Part shown: piece by piece, positions 1-9,452 of the stretch
Numbering within the stretch: position 1 is the first letter of the stretch
Layout: the number at the start of each line of letters is the position of its first letter
Assembly (NCBI RefSeq): GCF_000599865.1
Contig: NZ_JHAC01000025.1
Location: 220,001 to 232,991, forward strand
Origin: Deinococcus phoenicis
GTDB lineage: Bacteria > Deinococcota > Deinococci > Deinococcales > Deinococcaceae
Reading direction: 5' to 3'
Length of the DNA stretch: 12,991 bases
The notes under the pieces: generated by a model
Databases searched by the model: none
Seen by the model: the letters and a program-made list of their open reading frames with translations, nothing else
Told to the model about the DNA's origin: nothing
Program-made: the position numbers and the translations under genes

Positions 1-97
1 CGGGCAGGCCGAGCAGGTCCGCGACCTCGCGCCGGGTCACGGGGCGTCCGGCCGCCAGCAGCGCCGCGCCGATCAGGGCCTGCGGGGAAGGCGTCAG
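1..97 (-). CDS. scpB: ScpB, segregation and condensation protein B (5' end only)
   Basis: The first 32 codons of a gene running off the left edge. The visible peptide reads MTPSPQALIGAALLAAGRPV and then TRREVADLLGLP, which matches the N-terminal winged-helix start of ScpB (pattern ALxEALLFAAGxPVxxxELAxLL). ScpB binds ScpA and the SMC ATPase to form the condensin-like complex that organises and segregates the chromosome in the cytoplasm. No ATG or GTG lies in frame upstream within the tsaC coding region. The best start is a CTG at 95-97 that overlaps the tsaC stop (CTGA), with a strong Shine-Dalgarno GGGGAGG at 104-110 and a 6-nt spacer. The gene is therefore probably translationally coupled to tsaC in one operon. 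The family call rests on about 30 residues; the CTG start is inferred from the Shine-Dalgarno. Confidence 0.7.
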   Translation of the reverse strand, partial: MTPSPQALIGAALLAAGRPVTRREVADLLGLP

Positions 98-729
98 GGG
101 CGGCCTCCCCGAGCCTGGTGGGCGCGCAGCCGCTCCCGAAGCACCTGGCTGGGCAGCGCCCCCTCACGCAGCACCTCTATCTCACGTCCCGCCCCGCCGA
201 TCCGCACCACGGTACTGGCCAGCCCCCGCGCCGGAACGCCGCCGTCGGGCAGCAGGGGGGCCAGCCCGTAGGCCTGCGCCTCGGCCAGGGTTTGCGCCGC
301 AGGCTGACCGCTGGGATTCAGGCTGGTGGTGGCGAGCGTCCCCCCGCAGGCACGCAGCAGGGCCTGGGCGACCGGATGATCCGGAACGCGCAGCCCCACC
401 CAGCCCCCCGGCGCGAGGTCGGGCGGACAGGCCGCGCGGGCGGGCAGGACCAGCGTGAGTGGCCCCGGCCAGAAGGCCGAGAGGGCCTCGAACGCCGGCC
501 CGCCCCGGGTCAGCGTCCGGGCGACCTCGGTGTCCACACAGGACACCTGCACGGGTTTGCCCGACTCGCGGCCCTTCAGGGCGTACAGGCGCGCCACGGC
601 GTCCGGACGAACGGCCAGGCCCCACACCGTTTCGGTCGGATACCCGACCACCTCCCCCGCCGCGAGCAGCTGGGCGGCCCACTCGGCGGCCTGCCCGATC
701 TCATCCCTGATCTGTGGACGTTCCTTCAT
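94..729 (-). CDS. tsaC: Threonylcarbamoyl-AMP synthase (TsaC/YrdC/Sua5 family)
   Basis: Makes threonylcarbamoyl-AMP from threonine, bicarbonate and ATP, the first step of t6A37 tRNA modification in the cytoplasm. From the ATG at 729 the protein has 211 residues, the short single-domain YrdC form without the C-terminal Sua5 domain. Seen: the N-terminal GYPTETVWGL block (29-38), the nucleotide/substrate-binding K52, R54, K58 in LKGRESGKP, the WPGPLTLVL block (88-96), the S-x-N motif in TTSLNPSG (S136, N138), and STVVRI (172-177), all in family order. The frame stays open to a TTG at 780, but the ATG at 729 has GGGTGA (a GGTGA anti-SD match) 7 nt upstream and gives a normal family N-terminus; ATGs at 735 and 744 are alternatives. 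It is divergent from pilC and the two upstream regions overlap. Its stop overlaps the scpB start. Confidence 0.9.
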   Translation of the reverse strand: MKERPQIRDEIGQAAEWAAQLLAAGEVVGYPTETVWGLAVRPDAVARLYALKGRESGKPVQVSCVDTEVARTLTRGGPAFEALSAFWPGPLTLVLPARAACPPDLAPGGWVGLRVPDHPVAQALLRACGGTLATTSLNPSGQPAAQTLAEAQAYGLAPLLPDGGVPARGLASTVVRIGGAGREIEVLREGALPSQVLRERLRAHQARGGRP

Positions 730-790
730 GCGCATTTCACCCATCCATCCGGCGCGCCGCCCCTTGTAAGGGGAACGCAAGACGCGCCCA

Positions 791-796
791 ACTATA
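791..796 (-). promoter_or_regulatory. Possible -10 box for tsaC
   Basis: Read on the minus strand this is TATAGT, sharing its TATA core with the pilC -10 box on the other strand (793-798). A transcript would begin near 784, giving a leader of about 55 nt to the ATG at 729. No convincing -35 hexamer is seen. Confidence 0.4.
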
Positions 797-798
797 CT
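793..798 (+). promoter_or_regulatory. -10 box of a leaderless pilC promoter
   Basis: TATACT ends 7 nt before the pilC ATG at 806, so transcription should start at or within a base or two of the start codon. There is no Shine-Dalgarno in front of this ATG, as expected for a leaderless mRNA. A TTGTAA at 764-769 is 23 nt away, too far to be a normal -35. Confidence 0.65.
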
Positions 799-805
799 CG
801 CGGCT

Positions 806-2026
<1,221 letters not shown>

Positions 2027-2054
2027 GCCCGGTCTTCCCGCCGACACCCGCAAG

Positions 2055-2080
2055 AAGTGCCCTGAGGGGTACTTTTTTTT
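2055..2080 (+). terminator. Intrinsic terminator of pilC
   Basis: AAGTGCCC, a TGAG loop and GGGGTACTT form an 8-bp stem with one G-U pair, followed by a run of eight T's (2073-2080). It lies 28 bp after the pilC stop. Confidence 0.85.
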
Positions 2081-2120
2081 GTGGTCGGCACGCGAGCAGG
2101 ACTCGGCCCACCACTGCTCA

Positions 2121-2285
2121 TACGGATTCGGTCCAATGCCTGAACAGTCGGAAGAGTACCTACTCTGTTCCACCATCTCCCGGAATCCGCCGAGATTCCT
2201 TCTCTGCTTCGCAGCTTTACAAGACCTTTCGGTCGGCTTTCCGGGGCTTTCCAAGGCTCTCAACACCCTTTGATCGGAATCCTTA
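2121..2285. repeat. MITE-like, hairpin-rich intergenic element (165 bp)
   Basis: The ends are imperfect inverted repeats: TACGGATTC at 2121-2129 and GAATCCTTA at 2277-2285 (8 of 9 complementary), each flanked on the outside by TCA (2118-2120 and 2286-2288), a possible 3-bp target duplication. Inside are several small hairpins: AGAGTA/TACTCT (2153-2166, extended by GGA/TCC), GGAATC/GATTCC (2182-2199), CTGC/GCAG (2204-2214), GACC/GGTC (2223-2234), and a direct repeat GGCTTTCC (2235-2242 and 2245-2252). The stretch looks more AT-rich than its surroundings and holds no credible gene. From memory it resembles the small intergenic repeats of Deinococcus chromosomes, but I could not compare copies. 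The element type and the target duplication are inference. Confidence 0.5.
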
Positions 2286-2369
2286 TCAGACCCCAGGGTG
2301 CCCACAACAGTTGCGGACAGTCGGCAGGTTGTGTCATTCGCACCCCTTCAAACGCCTCATTCTGGCGGC

Positions 2370-2433
2370 AGGTCAGGAAAGGGGGTGTCCGCCCGCATTC
2401 CACAGCTCGGGGCCTGACCTTAAACAGGGGGTC
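2370..2433. promoter_or_regulatory. Inverted AGGTCAGG / CCTGACCT pair with a third GGTCA
   Basis: An 8-bp perfect inverted repeat (2370-2377 and 2413-2420) is followed by GGTCA at 2429-2433, which is inverted relative to the TGACC at 2415-2419. The sites lie 39-100 bp upstream of the small membrane protein gene at 2472. They could be binding sites for a regulator. No family can be named and chance is possible. Confidence 0.25.
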
Positions 2434-2459
2434 AAGAGGCGGGCGGGGGCGGCGGCTGT

Positions 2460-2465
2460 TATGCT
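2460..2465 (+). promoter_or_regulatory. -10 box of a leaderless promoter for the 49-residue protein gene
   Basis: TATGCT ends 6 nt before the ATG at 2472, and no Shine-Dalgarno precedes this ATG. This is the same arrangement as at pilC. No -35 hexamer is seen. Confidence 0.5.
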
Positions 2466-2471
2466 GCACGC

Positions 2472-2621
2472 ATGAGTTCGGACCGCAGCCATGCTCTGAT
2501 GACCTGGGCACTTGTCGTGCTTGCCCTGGGCGCTCTGGTCGGGATCGGAACGACCGCCGCCCTGCTGGCCCGCAAGGACCGCCCCCTTCCCGACGACCCT
2601 GACGCACCGCTGTTTATCTAG
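2472..2621 (+). CDS. Small single-pass membrane protein, 49 residues
   Basis: An ATG frame encoding 49 residues, starting MSSDRSHALMTWALVVLALG and ending in LPDDPDAPLFI. One hydrophobic helix of about 22 residues (about 11-33) is followed by the basic ARKDR motif and a short acidic/proline-rich tail. This fits an inner-membrane protein with the C-terminus inside. Support for it being a real gene is the -10 box 6 nt upstream, the absence of any competing frame, and normal high-GC codon use (mostly G or C at third positions). I do not recognise a family and propose no function. It is convergent with the transporter gene. Confidence 0.6.
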   Translation: MSSDRSHALMTWALVVLALGALVGIGTTAALLARKDRPLPDDPDAPLFI

Positions 2622-2646
2622 CGGGCCGGCTTCGGCGTTCGGGGGG

Positions 2647-2670
2647 CAGCGGGCTGACGGCCCAACGCTG
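2647..2670. terminator. Weak hairpin between convergent genes
   Basis: CAGCGGGC and GCC-CAA-CGCTG can pair around TGACG, with a 3-nt bulge. There is no T run on either strand. It sits between the stop of the 49-residue gene and the stop of the transporter gene, so termination is only a positional guess. Confidence 0.25.
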
Positions 2671-2675
2671 AGGGT

Positions 2676-4418
<1,743 letters not shown>

Positions 4419-4491
4419 GAATCTCCGCAGGGGAAGGCGCTGAGCGCCGCGTCCCCGGTTGCCTGACGTGGAAGGCGAGAAGAGGGGAGCA

Positions 4492-4507
4492 GGCCGGAAC
4501 CCCGGCC
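4492..4507 (-). terminator. Possible weak terminator after lysK
   Basis: Read on the minus strand, GGCCGG-GGTT-CCGGCC is a perfect 6-bp stem 13 nt after the lysK stop, followed by a pyrimidine-rich stretch (CTCCCCTCTTCTC) rather than a T run. A second hairpin, GGCGC-TCA-GCGCC (4436-4448), lies in the leader of the transporter gene. Either could lower read-through from lysK. Confidence 0.3.
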
Positions 4508-4520
4508 CACGCCCGGGCGT

Positions 4521-5618
4521 TCAGGTGCCGGAATCCTGGCCCCGCCCTGCCGCCGCGAGACGGGTGAGGGCCGCCGTCAGAACGCCGACCGCCCGGTCAT
4601 ACTCGCCGAGGTCGAGGTGCTCGTCCGGTGTGTGATCAAGGGCGCTGTCGCCCGGTCCGTAGGCGACGGTGGGGACCAGCCAGCGCTCCGCGACCACGTT
4701 CATGTCGCTGGTGCCGGTCTTGACCTTGAAGACGGGGGTGCCGCCCCGCTCCCGGATGGCGACTCGCAGCGCGCGCGTCAGGGCGTTGTCTTTCGGGTGG
4801 CGCACGGCTGCCTCATGGCCCGTGAAGGTCAGGGTGATGGGGAGGTCGCGCAGCAGCTCCCTCAGGGCGGTCTCGGCGCTGTGGGGCGGCACCCCCAGAG
4901 GCAGGCGCAGGCCCACGGTGCCCTCCGCGATCTGGGCCAGGCCGTCCGTCCTGGCCGACAGACTCTGGAGCGTGGCCTGGACCGAGTCGAAGATGCCCCC
5001 ACCCGCCGCCTGCGCCGCCCAGGCTCGCACCCGGAACCACGCTTCCGTGAGGTCATCGGCGGCGCTGGTGCCCTCGCCCGCCGTGTGGAAGTTGTCCTTC
5101 TGCACGTGCAGCCGGGCCACCAGCCGCCCCTTGTACCCCAGGGTCAGGCCCGCCCACCCGCTCGGTTCCCCGATCAGCACGAGGTCGGGCCGGTAGCGCG
5201 ACATGGCGGCGCGCGCGCCCCGGCTGCTGGGCGCTTCCTCCTCGGTCGCGCCGATGCACACGAAGCGTGCGCCCGCGAGGGCTTCCCCGGGCAGGCCTGC
5301 GACCGCCGCGACAAAGGTGCAGAAGCTTCCCTTCGCGTCCACGCTCCCGCGCCCATACAGCACGTCTCCCTCGACCCGCACGGGAATCTCGCCCGGCACG
5401 GTGTCGATATGCCCCAGCAGCACGACCGTCAGGGGACCGCTGCCGCGCTCGCCCACCGCGTTTCCGGCCTCGTCGATGTGGGCGCTGAAGCCGTGGGCCG
5501 TCATCCATCCGGTCAGGAAGGCCGCCACCTGCGCCTCCTCCCCCGACAGGGAAGGAATGGACACGGCCCGGATGACGAGGTCGCGGGCGTCGGCGTCCCC
5601 CTCAGTCCTGGTGGTCAT
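4521..5618 (-). CDS. lysK: LysK, [LysW]-lysine hydrolase (M20 family)
   Basis: A 365-residue M20-type metallohydrolase that releases lysine (and in some species ornithine) from the carrier protein LysW, the last step of the LysW-dependent lysine pathway in the cytoplasm. Seen: [11 protein letters not shown] with metal ligand H70 and D72, the [11 protein letters not shown] block with bridging D94, [13 protein letters not shown] with the catalytic/metal glutamates (E126-E128), IGEPSGW with E151, and a C-terminal histidine in [11 protein letters not shown] (H329). The [11 protein letters not shown] form is characteristic of LysK rather than ArgE or DapE. The ATG at 5618 is chosen; a GTG at 5630 would add four residues. 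Both overlap the end of the upstream gene (17 or 29 nt), so translational coupling is likely. No other lysine genes are in the window; they are often scattered in this group. Confidence 0.9.
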   Translation of the reverse strand: MTTRTEGDADARDLVIRAVSIPSLSGEEAQVAAFLTGWMTAHGFSAHIDEAGNAVGERGSGPLTVVLLGHIDTVPGEIPVRVEGDVLYGRGSVDAKGSFCTFVAAVAGLPGEALAGARFVCIGATEEEAPSSRGARAAMSRYRPDLVLIGEPSGWAGLTLGYKGRLVARLHVQKDNFHTAGEGTSAADDLTEAWFRVRAWAAQAAGGGIFDSVQATLQSLSARTDGLAQIAEGTVGLRLPLGVPPHSAETALRELLRDLPITLTFTGHEAAVRHPKDNALTRALRVAIRERGGTPVFKVKTGTSDMNVVAERWLVPTVAYGPGDSALDHTPDEHLDLGEYDRAVGVLTAALTRLAAAGRGQDSGT

Positions 5619-6642
5619 GGGTCTGCCCACCGTCGGCCACCGCCCGGGCCAGCGCCACGATCAGGCGGGTCACGTCCGCGAACGCCAGCAGCGCGATGCA
5701 GCCCACCCCACCAGCGATCAGGGTCCACAGCCCGTTCAGCGGCGCGCCGCCCAGAAACTGGAAGACGGCCAGCCCGACCGCCGCCAGCCCCAGCACCACC
5801 CCGAGCAGTTGCAGGCGGCTGACCAGCCCGCTCACGGCCCCCGCCCGCACGGCCAGCCCGGCCAGCAGGCTCTCGGTCCCGGCGGCAGCCACGCGGGTCG
5901 CTGGGGCAGGCTCTGCCGGGACCGAGACGGCGGGACCGCTGGCGGTGCTGGGGGCCGTCAAGGGGGGCTGAGTTTCCGGCTCCGGCGCAGTGCTCGCGGG
6001 CGTCCTGGCGGGGGTGGGGCTGCCCGGTTGGGGAGACGGAACGCCCGGGGTCCCCCGGACCTCCCGCACGGTTCCAGGCCTGGGGGAGATGGCGGGCGTC
6101 CTGGCCGACGTGTTCTGTGCAGACGCCGCAGCGGGCCGCTCTTCCGGTGCCTTCTTAACCGGCGTCTCCTGGGTGGGAGCCGGGTCCGCGCCGAGCACCA
6201 CCGTGGTGGTGCCGGGGGAAGGCGGGTCGGAGGCCGCCGCGCCTGGAGAACGGGAAGGACCCCCGGGGGGCGTTCCCGTCCTGGGCATGCTGCCGAAGGT
6301 CTTGTGGCCGCCCGGCACAGGCAGCGGCGCGGAGGGCAGGTTCTTCGCCTTGGCCGTGGCGTCCCGCACCTGGGCAAAAAAGCCCTGGACCTGGGCGGGG
6401 TCGAAGCCCACCAGACTGGCAGTCAGGGCGGTTCCGGCCGGCGTCTCCACCCGCAGCAGGCCCTCCTGATCGCTGTGGATGCGGGTCAGGTCCCGCAGGG
6501 TCACCCGGCGCGTCCCGTTCTGATCCTGGTACACCAGCATCTCGCCGAGCAGGGCGAAAAACGCCTCTCCCCGTTCCAGCACCGCCGTGGGCGGCGTTCC
6601 GATTCCCAGGCCCTTCAGGGCCGCAAGCACGCGCTCAGTCAT
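5602..6642 (-). CDS. Uncharacterised membrane protein: globular N-terminus, disordered linker, two helices
   Basis: A 346-residue protein of unknown function. Residues 1-100 look like a compact domain with alternating strands and a final helix ([47 protein letters not shown]), possibly a pleckstrin-homology-like fold; that is a guess from the pattern. Residues 105-255 form a linker dominated by Pro, Ala, Thr, Ser and Gly, almost certainly disordered. Residues 278-298 and 304-324 are hydrophobic and would form a membrane hairpin, leaving both termini in the cytoplasm. The ATG at 6642 has GGTGAGGAG 9 nt upstream. It overlaps lysK, so the two genes are probably one operon, but nothing in the sequence ties it to lysine synthesis. 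Both strands stay open here because of GC bias; the codon pattern favours this frame. Confidence 0.8.
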   Translation of the reverse strand: MTERVLAALKGLGIGTPPTAVLERGEAFFALLGEMLVYQDQNGTRRVTLRDLTRIHSDQEGLLRVETPAGTALTASLVGFDPAQVQGFFAQVRDATAKAKNLPSAPLPVPGGHKTFGSMPRTGTPPGGPSRSPGAAASDPPSPGTTTVVLGADPAPTQETPVKKAPEERPAAASAQNTSARTPAISPRPGTVREVRGTPGVPSPQPGSPTPARTPASTAPEPETQPPLTAPSTASGPAVSVPAEPAPATRVAAAGTESLLAGLAVRAGAVSGLVSRLQLLGVVLGLAAVGLAVFQFLGGAPLNGLWTLIAGGVGCIALLAFADVTRLIVALARAVADGGQTHDHQD

Positions 6643-6645
6643 CGC

Positions 6646-6654
6646 TCGATTCTC
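6646..6654 (-). promoter_or_regulatory. Shine-Dalgarno of the gene at 5602-6642
   Basis: GGTGAGGAG on the minus strand, about 9 nt before the ATG at 6642; it decides the start. A TATGCT (6670-6675, minus) lies a little upstream and could be the -10 box. Confidence 0.5.
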
Positions 6655-6784
6655 CTCACCTTGTGGGGCAGCATAGCGGGTACACCGCCGCGCCCGCGCC
6701 TCCCCTGCCCGCGCCCGGCGGCGAATGAAGGCCCGCCAAACTGGACCTCATACGGCAGGCTCACGCCAGGCGGCACACTGGAGC

Positions 6785-7051
6785 ATGACCGATTCAGGCA
6801 ACCGCTACGGCAATGCGCCGCTGGGCAAGAGCGTCGAGGAAATCGAGCAGGAAAGCGGCAACCTCGAAAACTCGCCGGTGCAGGGCGAACAGGTGCGCGA
6901 TCAGGAAGGCGTGGCGGTGCCCGCCATCGTGAACGGCAACGCCAGCAGCATTCCCGCCATCGTCAACGTGGACCGCCTGACCGAGGGCGGCAGCGGCGCG
7001 GACGACGGCACCGCCCCCACCAACCGCGACAGCAGCGAGGGCACGGTCTGA
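6785..7051 (+). CDS. Small acidic, probably disordered protein with a PAIVN repeat
   Basis: An 88-residue protein starting [20 protein letters not shown]. It is acidic and hydrophilic, with a single tyrosine and no cysteine, tryptophan or membrane segment. The motif PAIVN occurs twice (46-50 and 57-61) in [19 protein letters not shown]; the DNA repeat is 15 of 16 bases identical (6920-6935 and 6953-6968). I do not recognise a named family. An ATG at 6725 would add 20 residues of low complexity; the ATG at 6785 is preferred because the peptide looks ordered for coding from there. No clear Shine-Dalgarno or -10 box was found for it. A strong terminator follows 18 bp after the stop, which supports a genuine transcript. 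It might be a soluble hydrophilic stress-type protein, but that is only a suggestion from composition. Confidence 0.7.
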   Translation: MTDSGNRYGNAPLGKSVEEIEQESGNLENSPVQGEQVRDQEGVAVPAIVNGNASSIPAIVNVDRLTEGGSGADDGTAPTNRDSSEGTV

Positions 7052-7069
7052 ATTCCTGAGCCTGGGACG

Positions 7070-7103
7070 AACAGGGCAACCCAGATCGCCGGGTTGCCCT
7101 GTT
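7070..7103 (+). terminator. Hairpin terminator of the 88-residue protein gene
   Basis: AACAGGGCAACCC (7070-7082) and GGGTTGCCCTGTT (7091-7103) are perfectly complementary over 13 bp around an 8-nt loop. The stem itself ends in TT and is followed by AAGTT, so the T tail is short. It lies between convergent genes and may stop both. Confidence 0.8.
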
Positions 7104-7120
7104 AAGTTGGGAAGGAAGCA

Positions 7121-7155
7121 GGCCGGCCCGCGTGCCACGGCGGACCAGCCCGGCC
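7121..7155 (-). terminator. Possible terminator of the molybdenum hydroxylase operon
   Basis: GGCCGG (7121-7126) pairs with CCGGCC (7150-7155), with a smaller CCGC/GCGG stem nested inside. It starts 3 bp after the stop of the molybdopterin subunit. On the minus strand it is followed by TGCTTCCTTCCC, without a T run. Confidence 0.35.
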
Positions 7156-7157
7156 GG

Positions 7158-9452
7158 TCACAGCAACTTGTCGAGGGTGATCGGCGTCTCGCGCACCCGT
7201 TTGCCGGTGGCGTGATAGACCGCGTTGGCGACGGCGGCGGCGGTGCCCACGATGCCGATCTCCCCTGCCCCGCGCACACCCATCGCGCTGACGTGATAGT
7301 CGGGGTAGTCCAGCATGATCGCCTGCACCTCTCCGATGTCGGCATTGACAGGCACGTGGTAGTCGGCGAGGTTGCTGTTCAGGATCAGCCCGGTCCGGGG
7401 GTCGGTGTGGGTGACCTCATGGAGCGCCGCGCTGACGCCCCAGATCATGCCGCCCGTCAGCTGGCTCTCGGCGGTCTTGGCATTCAGGACCTTGCCGATA
7501 TCGAAGGCACCCACCAGGCGGCTCACGCGCGGTGTCAGGAAGTCGGGGTCCACCCGCACCTCGGCGAACACGGCCCCGAAGGAGTAGCGGGCGTAACGCT
7601 CGGTCACGGCCTCCACACTGCTTTCCTGCCCCTGCTTGAGCTTTTCGAGGTCCTTTTCGCTGCCGCCGTTGGGGATGGTTTCGCGGTAGGCGTCGTACTG
7701 GTCGCGCCCGGTGCGTTTCAGGATGGTGGTGTAGCGCTCGCCCCGGTCGCTGCCCTTTACGTACAGGCCGCCGTCTCTGGCCTCCAGATCCACCGGGGCC
7801 GCGCCGTGCAGGGGGGACTCTGGGGCCCCCAGCGCGAGGTCGGCGAGTTCCTGCCTCAACCCGCTCGCGGCGGCCTGCACCGCGCTGCCGACGCTGCCCG
7901 CCGTGCGGCTGCCGCCCGAGTAGCCGTTCTTGGGCAGGCGCGAGTCACCCAGCTTCACGCCGACCTGCCCAATATCCACGCCCAGCTCGTCGGCGGCGAT
8001 CTGCGCCAGGATGGAATACGTGCCGGTCCCGATGTCGTGTGACCCGGCCTCGATCTCGATGCGGCCGTCGCCGCACAGGCGGGCGCGGGCGGTAGCGGCG
8101 CTGGTGTACACGGGATAGACGGCGGTCGCCATGCCCCAGCCGATCAGGGTGCGCCCGTCGCGCATGGAGCCGGGCTGGGGCGTGCGCCGCGCCCAGCCGA
8201 ACGCCGCCGCGCCCCGCTCGTAGCACTCCAGCAGGTGCTTGCTGCTGTAGGGCAGCCCGCTTTCGGGGTCCTGGTTCTCGGGGGCGTGGTTGAGCCTGCG
8301 GAACGCCAGGGGGTCCAGGCCCGCTTTCTCGGCAAGTTCGTCCATCAGGACTTCCAGGCCGAAGGAGCCGGGGGCCTCGCCGGGCGCGCGCATCATGATG
8401 TTCGGCCCGGCATGCGTGCGGATCATGGTGTGGGTGAGGTCCATGTTCTCGTTCGCATAGAGCATCTTGGCGACGTTGCCGACCTGCTCGGGAAAAAGGT
8501 CCACCGGCCCGGTCTGCGATTCGGCCTGGAGGTCCACCGCTGCGAGCTGGCCCCCGGCATCCAGGCCCACCCGGTAGCTCGTGCGGGTGGCGGCGCGGTA
8601 GCCGACGGCGGCGAACATCTGCGCGCGGGTGAGGACCAGCTTGACGGGGCGCCCCAGCACCCGGGCCGCCAGGACGGTCACCAGCAGGTGCGGCCAGGTC
8701 GTCGCCTTGTTGCCGAAGCCGCCGCCCACGAAGGGGCTGATCACATGCACGTGGTCCGGGTCCAGGCCCAGCGTCTGCGCCAGCACGCCCGGCGCGGACT
8801 GCATCCACTGGGTCGGCTCGTAGAGGGTGAGCCGGTCCTCGCCGTCCCAGGCCGCGATCACGGCGTGCATCTCCATCGGGTTGTGGTGCTGGACGGGCGT
8901 GTCGTAGCTCGCCTCGAAGGTGGTCGCCGCGTCCTTCAGCGCCCGGCTCGCGTCGCCGCGCGAATGCTGAAGCTGGCGGGGTTTTTTCTTGTCGATGAAG
9001 GGCCAGCCCCGGCGGCCTTCCTCCAGCGTGGCGCGGAAGTCGTCCGGGGCATACTCGATGTCGAGGAGCAGCGCGGCGTGCCGGGCAGCCTCCAGCGACT
9101 CCGCGACCACCACCGCGATCGGCTGCCCCCGGAACAGCACCTCACCGTTCTGAAAGGGCAGGATGGCCGTGCCCGCCGGGCCGCGCGGATAACCCTTGAC
9201 GTCCTTGAGGTCCAGGCCGGGGGTCTGGTGGGACAGCACGTCCAGTACACCGGGCACGGCGCGGGCGGCCTCGTCACCGATCTTCCTGATCCTGCCGTGC
9301 GCGATGGTGGCGGACACCAGCACCGCGTGGGCCAGATTCGGCACCTCGAACTCGGCGGTGTAGGTCGCCTCGCCCCTCACCTTGGCGGGGCCGTCCACGC
9401 GGCTGACGCGCGCGCCGACATATTTCTGCGGATGACTGCCCTGCGTGGTCAT
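7158..9452 (-). CDS. Molybdopterin-binding subunit of a PaoABC-type molybdenum hydroxylase (PaoC/YagR-like)
   Basis: A 764-residue catalytic subunit of the xanthine oxidase family. The N-terminal a/b hammerhead domain (about 18-140; VRGEATYTAEFEVPNL at 25-40) is followed by molybdenum-cofactor domains with GGGFGNK (243-249), the RAPGEAPGSFGLE block (355-367), HDIGTGTYSILAQIAADELG (472-491) and the C-terminal VRGAGEIGIVG block, in which E731 is the expected catalytic base. The set of motifs and the partner subunits match the E. coli periplasmic aldehyde oxidase PaoC, which oxidises aromatic and other aldehydes with a cytosine-dinucleotide molybdenum cofactor; aldehyde is the likely substrate class but is inferred. 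No signal peptide is seen. The ATG at 9452 overlaps the FAD-subunit stop by 4 bp (ATGA). No cofactor-insertion chaperone (PaoD/XdhC type) lies downstream. Confidence 0.92.
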   Translation of the reverse strand: MTTQGSHPQKYVGARVSRVDGPAKVRGEATYTAEFEVPNLAHAVLVSATIAHGRIRKIGDEAARAVPGVLDVLSHQTPGLDLKDVKGYPRGPAGTAILPFQNGEVLFRGQPIAVVVAESLEAARHAALLLDIEYAPDDFRATLEEGRRGWPFIDKKKPRQLQHSRGDASRALKDAATTFEASYDTPVQHHNPMEMHAVIAAWDGEDRLTLYEPTQWMQSAPGVLAQTLGLDPDHVHVISPFVGGGFGNKATTWPHLLVTVLAARVLGRPVKLVLTRAQMFAAVGYRAATRTSYRVGLDAGGQLAAVDLQAESQTGPVDLFPEQVGNVAKMLYANENMDLTHTMIRTHAGPNIMMRAPGEAPGSFGLEVLMDELAEKAGLDPLAFRRLNHAPENQDPESGLPYSSKHLLECYERGAAAFGWARRTPQPGSMRDGRTLIGWGMATAVYPVYTSAATARARLCGDGRIEIEAGSHDIGTGTYSILAQIAADELGVDIGQVGVKLGDSRLPKNGYSGGSRTAGSVGSAVQAAASGLRQELADLALGAPESPLHGAAPVDLEARDGGLYVKGSDRGERYTTILKRTGRDQYDAYRETIPNGGSEKDLEKLKQGQESSVEAVTERYARYSFGAVFAEVRVDPDFLTPRVSRLVGAFDIGKVLNAKTAESQLTGGMIWGVSAALHEVTHTDPRTGLILNSNLADYHVPVNADIGEVQAIMLDYPDYHVSAMGVRGAGEIGIVGTAAAVANAVYHATGKRVRETPITLDKLL

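Noticed and set aside
2260..2607. Open frames on both strands of the intergenic region
   Set aside because: No ribosome site, no motif, and Pro/Arg/Gly-rich products; only the 49-residue frame has promoter support.
4617..5822. Plus-strand open frame opposite lysK
   Set aside because: No recognisable motif and skewed composition; lysK has its complete metal-site pattern on the other strand.
6747..6755. CTCATACGG, also seen at the left end of the MITE-like element (2117-2125)
   Set aside because: Nine matching bases can occur by chance in 13 kb, and no second inverted end is seen near 6755.
5203..7059. 618-codon plus-strand open frame across lysK, the membrane protein and the 88-residue gene
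   Set aside because: It crosses three better-supported genes and yields Arg/Gly/Pro-rich nonsense.
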